A stretch of 64,000 nt of DNA, taken from NCBI RefSeq assembly GCF_900100045.1, contig NZ_FNEA01000019.1:43634-107633 (forward strand), read 5' to 3'. Shown piece by piece: positions 27,841 to 37,902 of the stretch. This DNA comes from Paracoccus denitrificans. Lineage in GTDB: Bacteria > Pseudomonadota > Alphaproteobacteria > Rhodobacterales > Rhodobacteraceae. The notes beneath the pieces were generated by a model, which searched no databases, was not told the DNA's origin, and saw only the letters and a program-made list of their open reading frames with translations. Every line of letters starts with the position of its first letter. Within the stretch, counting starts at the first letter, position 1. A program made the translations under genes and the position numbers.

Positions 27841-28965
27841 CTAGCGCCCCCCGGCCGGGACCGGCTGCCCGAGCCCGTGATGCTTCAGCAGCGCATGCTG
27901 CCGGGCGCAGCGCAGATCGGCGGCGACCATCTCGGCGATCATTTCGCGCAACCCGGTCTCGGGCCGCCATCCCAGCCGCTGATGCGCCTTGAAGGCATCG
28001 CCCAGAAGGCTCGCCACCTCGGCGGGGCGGAAGTATTTCGGATCGACCCGCATCACCACGTCGCCCGGCCTTACGGCCGGAGCCAGATCGCCCTCGACCG
28101 AGGCGGCCACGGCGATCTCGTCCACGCCCGAGCCGCGAAACTCCAGCGTGATGCCCAGCTCCTCGGCCGTCCAGGCCAGGAACTGGCGCACGCTGTGCTG
28201 CTCGCCGGTGGCGATGACGTAGTCGTCGGGCTCGTCGCATTGCAGCATCAACCATTGCATGCGCACATAGTCGCGGGCATGGCCCCAGTCGCGCAGAGCG
28301 TCCAGATTGCCGAGATAGAGACAACTCCCGACCCCCTGCGCGATATTGGCCAGCCCGCGGGTGATCTTGCGGGTGACGAAGGTCTCGCCGCGACGCGGGC
28401 TCTCATGGTTGAACAGGATGCCGTTGCAGGCGAACAGCCCGTAGGCTTCGCGATAATTCACCGTGATCCAATAGGCGTAAAGCTTGGCCGCGGCATAGGG
28501 GCTGCGGGGATGAAAGGGCGTGCGCTCGGTCTGCGGTGTCTCGCGCACCAGCCCGTAAAGCTCGGAGCTCGACGCCTGGTAGAAGCGCGTCACCCCCTCC
28601 AGCCCCAGGAAGCGGATCGCCTCCAGAAGCCGCAGCGCGCCCAGCCCGTCGACATCGGCGGTATATTCCGGCGCCTCGAAGCTGACAGCGACATGGGATT
28701 GTGCGCCCAGGTTGTAGACCTCGTCCGGGCGCACCTCGGCCATGATCCGGGTCAGGTTCGAGGTATCGGTCAGGTCGCCGTAATGCAGGAAGAAGCGTGG
28801 CTGGACCTCGTGCGGGTCCTGGAAGATGTGATCGACCCGCTGGGTATTGAAGGACGAGGCGCGGCGCTTGATGCCATGCACCTCATAGCCCTTTTTCAGC
28901 AGGAACTCGGCCAGATAAGAGCCATCCTGCCCCGTCACCCCCGTGATCAGCGCCTTCCTTGCCAC
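27841..28965 (-). CDS. gmd: GDP-mannose 4,6-dehydratase
   Basis: This 374-residue enzyme converts GDP-mannose to GDP-4-keto-6-deoxymannose, the entry step to GDP-fucose, perosamine or colitose. Signatures are [25 protein letters not shown], the YxxxK in [10 protein letters not shown], and [11 protein letters not shown] chose the GTG at 28965 (VARKALITG) because GAGG stands 8 nt before it and the protein then has the family length. An ATG at 29013 would add 16 unlike residues. It is the first gene of the polysaccharide locus, preceded by a leader with a 6-bp hairpin. Confidence 0.95.
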   Translation of the reverse strand: MARKALITGVTGQDGSYLAEFLLKKGYEVHGIKRRASSFNTQRVDHIFQDPHEVQPRFFLHYGDLTDTSNLTRIMAEVRPDEVYNLGAQSHVAVSFEAPEYTADVDGLGALRLLEAIRFLGLEGVTRFYQASSSELYGLVRETPQTERTPFHPRSPYAAAKLYAYWITVNYREAYGLFACNGILFNHESPRRGETFVTRKITRGLANIAQGVGSCLYLGNLDALRDWGHARDYVRMQWLMLQCDEPDDYVIATGEQHSVRQFLAWTAEELGITLEFRGSGVDEIAVAASVEGDLAPAVRPGDVVMRVDPKYFRPAEVASLLGDAFKAHQRLGWRPETGLREMIAEMVAADLRCARQHALLKHHGLGQPVPAGGR

Positions 28966-28990
28966 GACCGCACCCTCGCACCATTTAACC

Positions 28991-29010
28991 GCGCGGAAGG
29001 AAAACCGCGC
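28991..29010 (-). promoter_or_regulatory. Leader hairpin before gmd
   Basis: GCGCGG (28991-28996) pairs with CCGCGC (29005-29010) around an 8-nt loop, about 25 nt before the gmd start and inside its probable untranslated leader. It could affect mRNA stability or translation. It is too short for a firm call. Confidence 0.3.
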
Positions 29011-29035
29011 CACCGAACCTTATCAACACCATAGC

Positions 29036-29143
29036 AGCCGCAAGCGGCTTCTTCGTTCTTCAAATACTCATGCGGCCATGCCGCCCGGGCCGGCACCGCC
29101 GCAATGGCGCCGCGCCCGATCTCACCGTTTTCAACTACTCCGG
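29036..29143 (+). repeat. Composite extragenic repeat, copy 2
   Basis: Read on the plus strand, a small hairpin (AGCCG, CAAG, CGGCT at 29036-29049) runs into GCTTCTTCGTTC, a pyrimidine and TCAAATACTCATGCG (29047-29074). After a GC-rich linker comes CACCGTTTTCAACTACTC (29123-29140). Module order and content match the copy at 1716-1804. Here the element lies between proS and gmd, both on the minus strand, so its orientation relative to the upstream gene is opposite to that in copy 1. Confidence 0.78.
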
Positions 29144-29171
29144 CAACCGCGCGTCCGGGCGCGGCCGCGCC

Positions 29172-30524
29172 TTACTTCGCCGCGTCGAAGACCGGCTGAT
29201 AGATCTCCCTCAGTCGCACCACCGCCTCTTGCGGCGACATCTCGACCGACTCGCCCGTCCGGCGCGAGGTCAGCTCGACCTTGTTGGCCGCCAGGCCGCG
29301 CGGGCCGACGGTGATGCGCCAGGGCAGGCCGACCAGGTCCATGGTGGCGAATTTCGCGCCCGCCCGCTCGTCGCGGTCGTCATAGAGCGCGTCCAGCCCC
29401 TGCGCCTTCAATTCGGCATAAAGCGCTTCGCAGGCGCCATCGGTCGAGGCGTCGCCCTGTTTCAGGTTGACGATGCCGACATGGAACGGGGTGACGCCCT
29501 CGGGCCAGATGATGCCCCTGTCGTCATGGCTGGCCTCGATGATCGCGCCCAGCAGGCGGCTGACGCCGATGCCGTGCGAGCCCATGTGCACTGGCACCCG
29601 GCTGCCGTCCGGGCCGACCACGGTCGCGCCCATCGGCTCGGAATATTTCGTGCCGAAATAGAAGATCTGGCCGACCTCGATACCGCGCGCGACGCGGCGG
29701 CGCTCCTTGGGGATCTGCTCGAACAGCGCCGCGTCATGGGTCTCGTCTGTGCGGGCATAGCGGCTGGTGAATTCCTCCAGCACCGCCCGGCATTGCGCGA
29801 CATCGTCGTAGTCGATCCGGCGGTCGCCGAATTTCAGGTCGGTGATCTCGCTGTCATAGAAGACCTCGGATTCGCCGGTCTCGGCCAGCACCAGGAATTC
29901 ATGGGTATAGTCGCCGCCGATGGGGCCGCCGTCGGCACGCATGGGAATGGCCTGCAGGCCCATGCGCTCATAGGTGCGCAGATAGCTGACCAGGTGGCGG
30001 TTATAGGCGTGCAGCGCGTCCTCTTTCGTGAGGTCGAAATTGTAGCCGTCCTTCATCAGGAATTCGCGGCCGCGCATGACGCCGAAGCGCGGGCGGATCT
30101 CGTCGCGGAACTTCCACTGGACATGATACAGCGTCAGCGGCAGGTCCTTGTAGCTGTTCACATGGCTGCGGAAGATGTCGGTGATCATCTCCTCGTTTGT
30201 GGGGCCGTAAAGCAGGTCGCGCTTGTGGCGGTCCTTGATGCGCAGCATCTCTTCGCCGTAATCGTCATAGCGGCCGCTTTCGCGCCACAGGTCGGCCGAT
30301 TGCAGCGTCGGCATCAGCATGGCGATATGGCCGGCGCGGGCCTGTTCCTCATGCACGATCTGCTCGATGCGCCTGAGCACCTTGTAGCCCAGCGGCAGCC
30401 AGGAATAGATGCCCGCCGCCTGCTGCTTGATCATGCCGGCGCGCAGCATCAGCCGGTGGCTGACGATCTGGGCCTCTTTGGGGTCTTCCTTCAGAACGGG
30501 CATGAAATAGCGCGACAGACGCAT
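29172..30524 (-). CDS. proS: Prolyl-tRNA synthetase (short alphaproteobacterial type)
   Basis: This class II aminoacyl-tRNA synthetase charges tRNA-Pro. At 450 residues it lacks the large internal editing (INS) domain found in 570-residue bacterial enzymes, as is usual in alphaproteobacteria. Motif 2 is in [21 protein letters not shown], the ATP-site NEEM is near residue 110, and motif 3 is in [11 protein letters not shown]. The C-terminal anticodon-binding domain covers about 350-450. The ATG at 30524 ([11 protein letters not shown]) matches family N-termini; an upstream ATG would add unlike residues. It is divergent from the AI-2E permease gene. Confidence 0.96.
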   Translation of the reverse strand: MRLSRYFMPVLKEDPKEAQIVSHRLMLRAGMIKQQAAGIYSWLPLGYKVLRRIEQIVHEEQARAGHIAMLMPTLQSADLWRESGRYDDYGEEMLRIKDRHKRDLLYGPTNEEMITDIFRSHVNSYKDLPLTLYHVQWKFRDEIRPRFGVMRGREFLMKDGYNFDLTKEDALHAYNRHLVSYLRTYERMGLQAIPMRADGGPIGGDYTHEFLVLAETGESEVFYDSEITDLKFGDRRIDYDDVAQCRAVLEEFTSRYARTDETHDAALFEQIPKERRRVARGIEVGQIFYFGTKYSEPMGATVVGPDGSRVPVHMGSHGIGVSRLLGAIIEASHDDRGIIWPEGVTPFHVGIVNLKQGDASTDGACEALYAELKAQGLDALYDDRDERAGAKFATMDLVGLPWRITVGPRGLAANKVELTSRRTGESVEMSPQEAVVRLREIYQPVFDAAK

Positions 30525-30653
30525 GGCGAAATCCTCGATATGGGCCGGCACGAGTTAGCGCAGAGCGCCCAGCGGGGCAACGCCATTCCTTGCAAGCCGC
30601 GCCGCGACCGTCCACATAGGAACGCGAACGCGGGGACAGGAGCGACGAGACCC

Positions 30654-31958
30654 ATGCAATTGCCGGTGCAGAAGCAGATCCTGTATTGGGGCGGCGCGCT
30701 GGCCGTCCTGCTGCTGGCGCTTTGGGGGCTGGGCAATGCCGTCACGCCCTTCATCATGGGCGCGGCGGTGGCCTATCTCTTCGACCCGCTGGCCGACCGG
30801 CTCGAGCGGCTGAGCCTGTCACGCACCGCCGCGGTGGTTATCCTCACGCTTTGCGGGCTCTTGCTGGTGGTGGCGCTGTTCCTGCTGCTGGTGCCGGTGC
30901 TGGTGCGCCAGACCACGGCGCTGATCGAGACGGCGCCCGAGATGCTCCAGCAGCTCCAGCAATTCCTGATGACGCGCTTTCCCGAGATCTTTACCGAGGG
31001 CAACCCGGTCAATACCGCGCTGACCAACATGGGCCAGCAGATCAGCGAGCGGGGCGGGCAACTGGTCAGCACCGTCCTGGGCTCGGTGATGGGCGTGGTC
31101 AGCATGGTCATGCTGATCGTGATCGTGCCGGTCGTCGCCTTCTACCTGCTGCTCGACTGGGACAACATGGTGGACCGGCTGGACGACCTGCTGCCGCGCG
31201 AACATGCGGGGACCATCCGTCGCCTGGGACATGAGATCGACGCGGCGCTGTCGGGATTCGTGCGCGGGCAGGGCATGGTGATCCTGATCCTGGGCACCTT
31301 CTATTCGGTCTGCCTGGGCCTGATCGGCCTGCCGTTCGGCGTGGCGATCGGGGTGATCGCCGCCTCGCTCTCGTTCATTCCCTATGTCGGCGTGGTGATC
31401 GGCGGCGTGACCGCCATCGGCGTGGCGCTGTTCTCGTTCTGGGGCGAGCCGGTCTGGATCGGCGCGGTGATCGCGGTCTTCGTCATCGGCCAGGTGGCCG
31501 AGGGCAATTACCTGCAACCCAAGATCGTCGGCGGCCATGTCGGGCTGCACCCGGTCTGGCTGATGCTGGCCCTGACCGTCTTCGGCACGCTGTTCGGCTT
31601 CGTCGGCCTGCTGATCGCGGTGCCGGCCGCCGCGGCGCTTGGCGTGCTGGTGCGCTTTGCCGTCGCGCGCTACAAGGAAAGCGCGCTCTATACCGGGCGC
31701 GAGGTGCCCTCGCCGCCGGCGCCGCCCACCATGGTCGAACTGGTGCCGCGCGGCTCCACCGAGCGAGCGCGCCAACTGGCGCAGATGTCGCGCGACGTGG
31801 CGGTGGCGCAGATCCAGCGCGACGAGCATCTGGCGCATCTGCTGGAAGAGCACCAGCACCGCCAGGAGGCCGGCAGGATCCCCGATGCCGAGGGGCCGCC
31901 CTCGCCATCCGCGCTTTGGGCCGAGGCGCGCGAGAACCTGCCCGGCAAGGACGGCTGA
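30654..31958 (+). CDS. AI-2E/PerM-family permease
   Basis: This 434-residue inner-membrane protein has about seven or eight helices and the conserved block SFIPYVGVVIGGVTAIGVAL of the AI-2E transporter (UPF0118) family, followed by GQVAEGNYLQPKIVG. Members export small molecules or act as Na+/H+ antiporters; the substrate here is unknown. About 80 C-terminal residues are charged and helical (AQIQRDEHLAHLLEEHQHRQ) and extend into the cytoplasm. An AGGAG site precedes the ATG at 30654. The gene is 3 nt from hda, and the order permease-hda-ppk-ppx is common in alphaproteobacteria. Confidence 0.88.
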   Translation: MQLPVQKQILYWGGALAVLLLALWGLGNAVTPFIMGAAVAYLFDPLADRLERLSLSRTAAVVILTLCGLLLVVALFLLLVPVLVRQTTALIETAPEMLQQLQQFLMTRFPEIFTEGNPVNTALTNMGQQISERGGQLVSTVLGSVMGVVSMVMLIVIVPVVAFYLLLDWDNMVDRLDDLLPREHAGTIRRLGHEIDAALSGFVRGQGMVILILGTFYSVCLGLIGLPFGVAIGVIAASLSFIPYVGVVIGGVTAIGVALFSFWGEPVWIGAVIAVFVIGQVAEGNYLQPKIVGGHVGLHPVWLMLALTVFGTLFGFVGLLIAVPAAAALGVLVRFAVARYKESALYTGREVPSPPAPPTMVELVPRGSTERARQLAQMSRDVAVAQIQRDEHLAHLLEEHQHRQEAGRIPDAEGPPSPSALWAEARENLPGKDG

Positions 31959-31961
31959 GCG

Positions 31962-32651
31962 GTGGCCAGACAGCTGACCCTGGACCTGACGATGCCGCCG
32001 GCCTCGTCGCGCGACGATTTCCTGATCACCGCGGCCAATCGCGACGCGCTGGCGATGCTGGATGCGCCGGGGTGCTGGCCGCAGGGGCGGCTCTTGCTGA
32101 TCGGCGGTCCCGGTTCGGGCAAGTCGCATCTGGTCGGCTTCTGGGCGGCGGAACATGGTGCGCAGATCTGCCACGGCTGGACGCTGGCGCCCGAAGGCGT
32201 GGACGAGCTGGTCCAGCCCGGCGCCGCGCTGGTCGTCGAGGACGCGCATGAGATCGGCGGCAACCCGACCGCCGAGCAGGGCCTGTTCCACCTGTGGAAC
32301 CTTGCCGGTGCGCGGGGGGCGCTTTTGCTCATCACCGCGCGGTCGGCGCCGCGCGACTGGGGCGTGGCGCTGCCCGACCTGCGCTCGCGGCTGGAGACGG
32401 CGGCGCAGGCGATCCTCGGCCCGCCCGACGATGCGATGCTGACCGCCGTGCTGGTCAAGCTGTTCGCCGACCGCCAGATCCAGGTCGCGCCCGAGGTGGT
32501 GGACTGGCTGGTGCTGCGCATGGAGCGCGACCTGGACATGGCCCGCCGGCTGGTCGCGGCCATCGACCGCGAATCGCTGGCCGACCGCCGCGCCATCACC
32601 CGTCGCCTCGCCGCCGAGCTTCTGGACAAGCTGGCCCCCGTCGACGCATGA
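31962..32651 (+). CDS. hda: DnaA-related regulatory ATPase Hda/HdaA
   Basis: This 229-residue AAA+ protein stimulates ATP hydrolysis by DnaA after initiation, so limiting re-replication. A clamp-binding motif, QLTLDL, stands at residues 4-9, as expected for a protein that acts on the loaded DNA polymerase sliding clamp. Walker A is GGPGSGKS and Walker B is LVVEDAH. Unlike DnaA it has no DNA-binding domain. It starts with GTG at 31962, three bases after the permease stop, and ppk begins 31 nt downstream. The arrangement suggests one operon. Confidence 0.9.
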   Translation: MARQLTLDLTMPPASSRDDFLITAANRDALAMLDAPGCWPQGRLLLIGGPGSGKSHLVGFWAAEHGAQICHGWTLAPEGVDELVQPGAALVVEDAHEIGGNPTAEQGLFHLWNLAGARGALLLITARSAPRDWGVALPDLRSRLETAAQAILGPPDDAMLTAVLVKLFADRQIQVAPEVVDWLVLRMERDLDMARRLVAAIDRESLADRRAITRRLAAELLDKLAPVDA

Positions 32652-32682
32652 TCCTTACCGCATTTTTCCAAAGTCCCGTGAC

Positions 32683-34848
32683 ATGACCCAGGCCGATTTC
32701 CTGAAATCCCCCTTTCCCGCCCCGCGCGAGCTGCCCGACGGCCCGCCCGAGGGGCCGACGCGATTCTTCAACCGCGAGATCAGCTGGCTCGCCTTCAACT
32801 GGCGCGTGCTGGACGAGGCGCGCAATCCGCGCGTGCCGCTGCTGGAACGGCTGCGCTTCCTGTCGATCTCGGCCACCAATCTGGACGAGTTCTATACCGT
32901 GCGCGTCGCGGGCCTGCGCGAACTGGTGCGCGAGGGCAACACGACGCTTTCCGACGACGGGCTGACCCCGGCCGAACAACTGGCGCTGGTCAACGCCGAT
33001 GCCCGCCGGCTGATGGGCGCGCAGCAGGCGGTCTGGAACGGGCTGCGCCGCGAGATGGAGCAGGCCGAGATCACCATCCTGTCGCGCGGGCGCGTGACCC
33101 GCGCCGAGGACGAGTTCCTGCGCCGCCACTTCATGGACCAGGTGTTTCCCGTGCTTTCGCCGCTGGCGATAGATCCGGCGCACCCCTTTCCCTTCATCCC
33201 GAACGCGGGCTTTTCGCTGGCGCTGGAACTGGCTCGGGAAAGCGATGGCCAGCAGATGCAGGCGCTGCTGCCGATCCCGCAGCAGATCGCGCGCTTCATC
33301 CCGCTGCCGGGCGGCAAGCGGTTCCTGCGGCTGGAAGACCTGCTGCTGATGCATCTGCCGAGCCTGTTCCCCGGCTATCGCGACATCGGCCATTGCGCCT
33401 TTCGCGTGCTGCGCGACAGCGACCTGGAGGTCGAGGAAGAGGCCGAGGACCTGGTGCGCGAGTTCGAGACCGCGCTGAAGCGTCGCCGGCGCGGCAGCGT
33501 CATCCGGCTGAAGATCACCGCCGGCGCGCCCGACCGGCTGCGCCGGCTGATCATGGAGGAACTGGAGGTCGATCCCGAGGAGGTGGTCGAGGTCGAGGGC
33601 CTGCTGGGCGTCGCCGACCTGCGCGAACTGGTGCTGGACTCGCGCCGTGACCTGCAATGGCCCAGCTTCACCCCGCGCGTGCCGGAACGGGTGCAGGACC
33701 ATGACGGCGACATGTTCGCCGCCATCCGGCAAAAGGACATGCTGCTGCACCACCCCTACGAGACATTCGACATGGTGGTGCGCTTTCTGGCGCAGGCGGC
33801 GCGCGACCCGGACGTGCTGGCGATCAAGCAGACGCTTTACCGCACCTCGCGCGACAGCCCCATCGTCGATGCGCTGTGCGAGGCCGCCGAGTCGGGCAAG
33901 TCGGTGACGGCGCTGGTCGAGCTCAAGGCGCGTTTCGACGAGGCCGCCAACATCCGCCAGTCGCGCCGGCTGGAGCGTTCGGGCGCGCATGTCGTCTATG
34001 GCTTCGTGCAATACAAGACCCATGCCAAGATCAGCGCCGTGGTCCGGCGCGAGGGCGACCAGCTGGTGACCTATACCCATTTCGGCACCGGCAACTATCA
34101 CCCGATCACCGCGCGGATCTATACCGACCTGTCGCTTTTCACCTGCGATCCGGCGCTGGGGCGCGATGCGTCCAAGGTGTTCAATTTCCTGTCGGGCTAT
34201 GTGCAGCCCGACGGGCTGGAGAACATGGCGATCTCGCCCATCGACCTCAAGGAGACCCTGCTGGAGCTGATCGCCCGCGAGGCCGAATTCGCCCGCCGCG
34301 GCCGGCAGGCCGAGATCTGGGCCAAGATGAACAGCCTGATCGACAAGGACGTGATCGAGGCGCTTTATGCCGCGAGCCAGGCGGACGTCAGGATCAACCT
34401 GGTGATCCGCGGCATCTGCGGGCTGCGCCCCGGCATCGCCGGCCTGTCCGAGAACATCCGGGTGAAATCCATCGTCGGGCGCTTTCTGGAGCATTCACGG
34501 ATCGTCTGCTTCGGCAACGGCTTCGGCCTGCCATCCAAGCGCGCCCGGGTCTTCATCAGCTCGGCCGACTGGATGGGCCGCAACCTGAATCGCCGGGTCG
34601 AGACGCTGATCGAATGCTTCAACGAGACGGTGAAGGCCCAGATCACCAGCCAGGTCATGGCCGCGAACATGGCCGACGAGGCGCAAAGCTGGCTCTTGCA
34701 GCCCGACGGGCGCTATCTGCGTTATCTGCCGGCGGGACGGGACGACCTGTTTTCCTGTCACAAGTTCTTCATGGAAAACCCGTCACTGTCGGGACGCGGC
34801 AGTGCGGGTGCCCGCGACGTTCCGGCGCTCATGCACTCGACGGATTGA
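32683..34848 (+). CDS. ppk: Polyphosphate kinase 1
   Basis: This 721-residue enzyme polymerises the gamma-phosphate of ATP into polyphosphate and can run in reverse. The N-terminal domain starts [19 protein letters not shown]. The two phospholipase-D-like catalytic domains contain the autophosphorylated His447 (YKTHAK) and the second His604 ([13 protein letters not shown]). Length and motifs are complete. It is followed by ppx after 68 nt that include a small hairpin (GGGGC-ATTT-GCCCC, 34856-34869), so synthesis and breakdown enzymes are encoded together. Confidence 0.97.
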   Translation: MTQADFLKSPFPAPRELPDGPPEGPTRFFNREISWLAFNWRVLDEARNPRVPLLERLRFLSISATNLDEFYTVRVAGLRELVREGNTTLSDDGLTPAEQLALVNADARRLMGAQQAVWNGLRREMEQAEITILSRGRVTRAEDEFLRRHFMDQVFPVLSPLAIDPAHPFPFIPNAGFSLALELARESDGQQMQALLPIPQQIARFIPLPGGKRFLRLEDLLLMHLPSLFPGYRDIGHCAFRVLRDSDLEVEEEAEDLVREFETALKRRRRGSVIRLKITAGAPDRLRRLIMEELEVDPEEVVEVEGLLGVADLRELVLDSRRDLQWPSFTPRVPERVQDHDGDMFAAIRQKDMLLHHPYETFDMVVRFLAQAARDPDVLAIKQTLYRTSRDSPIVDALCEAAESGKSVTALVELKARFDEAANIRQSRRLERSGAHVVYGFVQYKTHAKISAVVRREGDQLVTYTHFGTGNYHPITARIYTDLSLFTCDPALGRDASKVFNFLSGYVQPDGLENMAISPIDLKETLLELIAREAEFARRGRQAEIWAKMNSLIDKDVIEALYAASQADVRINLVIRGICGLRPGIAGLSENIRVKSIVGRFLEHSRIVCFGNGFGLPSKRARVFISSADWMGRNLNRRVETLIECFNETVKAQITSQVMAANMADEAQSWLLQPDGRYLRYLPAGRDDLFSCHKFFMENPSLSGRGSAGARDVPALMHSTD

Positions 34849-34916
34849 CGCAAGGGGGGCATTTGCCCCATCCAAGGCGCGCGCCCAGGCGTGGTAACGG
34901 AATCGAGAGGAACCCG

Positions 34917-36458
34917 ATGAACGGCATCGTGACCGCAAGCGGAGAAACCATCGAACCCTTCGGGCGCTCGCTGTTCGAGCGCGCCTCGGAACGGGCATTG
35001 AGCCGGGTCGGCGTGGTCGACGTGGGCTCGAACTCGATCCGCATGGTGGTCTTTGACGGGGCGGCGCGTTCGCCGGCCTATTTCTACAACGAAAAGGTCA
35101 TGGCCGGGCTGGGCTCGGGCCTTGCCACCACCGGCCGGCTGAACCCCGAGGGGGTGCGCCGCGGCATGGCGGCGCTGCGCCGTTTTGCGGTCCTGGCCGA
35201 CAGCATGGGGATCAAGCCGCTGACCTGCGTCGCCACCGCCGCCGTGCGCGAGGCCGAGGACGGCCCGGCCTTTCGCAAGGCGGTCGAGAAGGAGACCGGG
35301 CTGAAGCTTCTGGTCATCGACGGTGAGGAGGAGGCGCGGCTTTCCGCGCAGGGCGTCCTGCTGGGCTGGCCGGAGGCCAAGGGGCTGGTCTGCGACATCG
35401 GCGGCAACTCGATGGAACTGGCCGAGGTGGCGAACGGCAAGGTCGGCCGCCGCATCTCGACGCCGCTGGGTCCGTTCCGGCTGCAACAGGTCAAGGGTGG
35501 CGCCTCGGGCCTGCGCGACCATATCCGCGATACCATCGAGGCCGCAGCAGAGCGGCTGGGGCGCGGGCACGAGCAGATCTATCTGGTCGGCGGCTCGTGG
35601 CGGGCCATCTCGCGGCTGGACATGGAACGGGCGAAATACCCCATGACCGTGCTGCACGAATACCGCATGTCGCCCCAGGCCGTCGCCGATACGGTGAAAT
35701 GGATCGGCGACAAGACCGTCACGGAAATGCGGACGATGACCGGCATTTCGCAAGGCCGGATGGAGCTGGTGCCGCTGGCCAGCCAGGTGCTGCGCCAACT
35801 GGTGCAAAGCCTCAAGCCGAAATCGCTGGCCGTGTCCTCCTATGGCATCCGCGAGGGGCTGCTTTACGAACAGATGCCGACCGGCTTGCGCTCTCGCGAT
35901 CCGCTGATCGAGGCGGCGCGCTTTGCCGAGCGGCAGATGGCGCGGATGCCGGGCTTCGGCAAGAAGCTCTATCACTTCCTGGAGCCGCTGTTCGGCGACC
36001 TGCCGCCCGAGCGCGACCGGCTGGTCAAGGCGGCCTGCCTGCTTCACGACACGACCTGGCGGACCCATCCCGATTATCGCGCCGATGCCTGCTTCGACAA
36101 CGTGACGCGGGCCAACATGGCGGCGCTGTCGCATCCCGAGCGGGTGTTCCTGGGCCTGTCGCTGCTGCATCGCTACAAGAACAGCCGCGCCAATTCGCCC
36201 ATGGCGCCGCTTTTCGCCCTGCTTTCCGAGAAGGAGATCCGCGAGGCGGAGGTGCTGGGCAAGGCCCTGCGTTTCGGCGCCATGTTCTCGGTCAAGGATC
36301 CGGCCGAGGCGGGGACGCTGAAGCTTCAGCGCAAGAAGAAGCAGCTGGAACTGAAGCTGACGAGGACCGGGCGGGCGCTGCTGGGCGAGGTGGCCGAGGC
36401 GCGGTTCCGCGCGCTTGCCGAAGCCATGGGCGTCGCGCCGGTGGTGACCGAGGGCTAA
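34917..36458 (+). CDS. ppx: Exopolyphosphatase / Ppx-GppA phosphatase
   Basis: This 513-residue enzyme of the ASKHA fold removes terminal phosphate from polyphosphate or pppGpp. The phosphate-1 motif is VGVVDVGSNSIRMVVF, the second block is LVCDIGGNSMELAEV, and the C-terminal part (about 330-510) is a helical HD-like domain with LLHDTTWRTHPDYRAD. GAGAGG lies before the ATG at 34917. It follows ppk on the same strand. A 12-nt tandem repeat begins directly after its TAA stop. Confidence 0.94.
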   Translation: MNGIVTASGETIEPFGRSLFERASERALSRVGVVDVGSNSIRMVVFDGAARSPAYFYNEKVMAGLGSGLATTGRLNPEGVRRGMAALRRFAVLADSMGIKPLTCVATAAVREAEDGPAFRKAVEKETGLKLLVIDGEEEARLSAQGVLLGWPEAKGLVCDIGGNSMELAEVANGKVGRRISTPLGPFRLQQVKGGASGLRDHIRDTIEAAAERLGRGHEQIYLVGGSWRAISRLDMERAKYPMTVLHEYRMSPQAVADTVKWIGDKTVTEMRTMTGISQGRMELVPLASQVLRQLVQSLKPKSLAVSSYGIREGLLYEQMPTGLRSRDPLIEAARFAERQMARMPGFGKKLYHFLEPLFGDLPPERDRLVKAACLLHDTTWRTHPDYRADACFDNVTRANMAALSHPERVFLGLSLLHRYKNSRANSPMAPLFALLSEKEIREAEVLGKALRFGAMFSVKDPAEAGTLKLQRKKKQLELKLTRTGRALLGEVAEARFRALAEAMGVAPVVTEG

Positions 36459-36482
36459 GCGGCGGGCCGAGCGGCGGGCCGA
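36459..36482. repeat. 12-nt tandem duplication directly after the ppx stop
   Basis: GCGGCGGGCCGA is repeated exactly twice, beginning at the first base after the ppx TAA. It looks like a slippage product. A structured spacer follows. Confidence 0.7.
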
Positions 36483-36493
36483 GCGATTTGCCC

Positions 36494-36639
36494 TTGGACG
36501 GTATTCTCCTTATGGGGGAGTAGCTGTCCAAATGAACAACTTTTCCGTGTGAAAGAATCGTGGCATTCCGCTGCTCACGGAGGGCGGCGGTCCTTGTGTG
36601 GTTTTATCCGGTGTCCGGTTCCGGATCGCCGCCCTCCGT
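36494..36639 (+). other. Highly structured spacer with competing hairpins between ppx and the dipeptidase
   Basis: Three stems can be drawn. TTGGAC (36494-36499) pairs with GTCCAA (36526-36531) around CTCC/GGAG. TCCGTG (36544-36549) pairs with CACGGA (36576-36581). ACGGAGGGCGGCG (36577-36589) pairs perfectly with 36627-36639, enclosing ATCCGG/CCGGAT. The second and third stems share bases and exclude each other. The third may be a bidirectional terminator for the convergent genes, although only a weak T stretch follows it. It could also be a small RNA. Confidence 0.5.
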
Positions 36640-36668
36640 CTTGTCCGGCCGGATGAAAGGGGCGGGGC

Positions 36669-37718
36669 TCAGGCGCCCCAGGTCCGCTCCAGCAGGTTCA
36701 GCCAGTTCTTGCAGGCGATCTTTTCGACCAACTCGCGGCCATAGCCATGGTCCAGCATGGCCTGCAAAAGATTCTGCAGGGCCGAGGCATCGGCCAGATC
36801 CGCGGGCATCTCGGCACCGTCGAAATCCGAGCCGAGCGCGACGCCATCCTCGCCCAGGAACGCAAGCAGGTGGTCAAGGTGGCGCAGCATGATCTCGAAC
36901 CCGTGCATCGGGTCGCGCCGGCCCTCGGGATGCAGGAAGCCCACGGCGAAATTCAGCCCGACGAGGCCCCGCGATTCGGCGATCACCCGCAACTGCCGGT
37001 CGGTCAGGTTGCGCGAGCTGGGTGCAACGGCATGGGCGCAGCTGTGGCTGGCGACCAGCGGTGCGTCCGAGAGCCGCGCCACATCGTCGAAGCCCTTTTC
37101 GTTCAGGTGCGACAGGTCCAGCATGATGCGCAGCCGGTTGCATTCGCGCACCAGATCCTCGCCCTCGGCCGTCAGCCCCGGCCCTGTATCGGGCGACGAA
37201 GGGAAAGCGAAGGGCACGCCATGGGCATAGCGCGTCGGTCGCGACCAGACCGGCCCCAGCGAGCGCAGGCCCATGGCGTGCCAGGCATGCAGCGCATCCA
37301 GGTCGGGGATCGGCTCGGCGCCCTCGATATGCAGGATGGCGGCGATTTGGCCATCGGCGATGGCCGCGCGCAGATCGGCGGCGGTCCTGCAGATCGCCAG
37401 CGTGCCGGTCCGCTCCATCGCCATCAGATGGCCGGCCTGGGCCAGCGCATGGGGCAGGGCCTGGGCAGGCGCCACCTCGGGCGGCAGCGGCAGGGCGAAG
37501 GGCGGGTTCTTCTTGAGCATCGCTGCCATCGCATCGTCGGGGCCGGGGGGCGAGGGCGTCCAGATGGCGAAGAAACCGCCGGCAAAGCCGCCCGCCTTCA
37601 TCCGCGGCAGGTCCAGATGCCCGCTGCCGTCGCCTTCCAGCCAAAGCCGGTCGCGGCCGGGCCCCGCAGCCACCATGCGCTGCAAGAAATCGTTGTGACC
37701 GTCAAAAACCGGAATCAT
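36669..37718 (-). CDS. Membrane (renal-type) dipeptidase, peptidase family M19
   Basis: This 349-residue zinc hydrolase cleaves dipeptides, often with broad specificity including D-residues. Metal ligands are visible as FDGHNDF near the N-terminus (His8, Asp10), ILHIEGAE (bridging Glu), LVASHS and the following His-containing stretch, and SDFDGAE near the end. No signal peptide is seen, so it is probably cytoplasmic. The ATG at 37718 lies 7 nt after AGGA, while the ATG at 37724 is too close to it; both are possible. The gene converges on ppx across the structured spacer. Confidence 0.88.
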   Translation of the reverse strand: MIPVFDGHNDFLQRMVAAGPGRDRLWLEGDGSGHLDLPRMKAGGFAGGFFAIWTPSPPGPDDAMAAMLKKNPPFALPLPPEVAPAQALPHALAQAGHLMAMERTGTLAICRTAADLRAAIADGQIAAILHIEGAEPIPDLDALHAWHAMGLRSLGPVWSRPTRYAHGVPFAFPSSPDTGPGLTAEGEDLVRECNRLRIMLDLSHLNEKGFDDVARLSDAPLVASHSCAHAVAPSSRNLTDRQLRVIAESRGLVGLNFAVGFLHPEGRRDPMHGFEIMLRHLDHLLAFLGEDGVALGSDFDGAEMPADLADASALQNLLQAMLDHGYGRELVEKIACKNWLNLLERTWGA

Positions 37719-37902
37719 GCTCATGTCCTTTCGCATTGCGCGGCGCAACATGCGCCGCTTATGCGCGTGCCGCAAGCGGCGGGGGTGCAAGCCGGCCTCA
37801 TCCGGGGGCGGGTTGCCTGCGCCGCTTCAGAAGCGAAAACCCTCTTTCCCCGCGCCGTCGCTGCGCTAAGCTGGGAAAACAGCGAGGGAAGGAGACCCAG
37901 CC

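Noticed and set aside
36511..36531. A yybP-ykoY manganese riboswitch, suggested by GGGGAGTAGCT
   Set aside because: The conserved 3' parts of that motif are missing and no gene follows on this strand.
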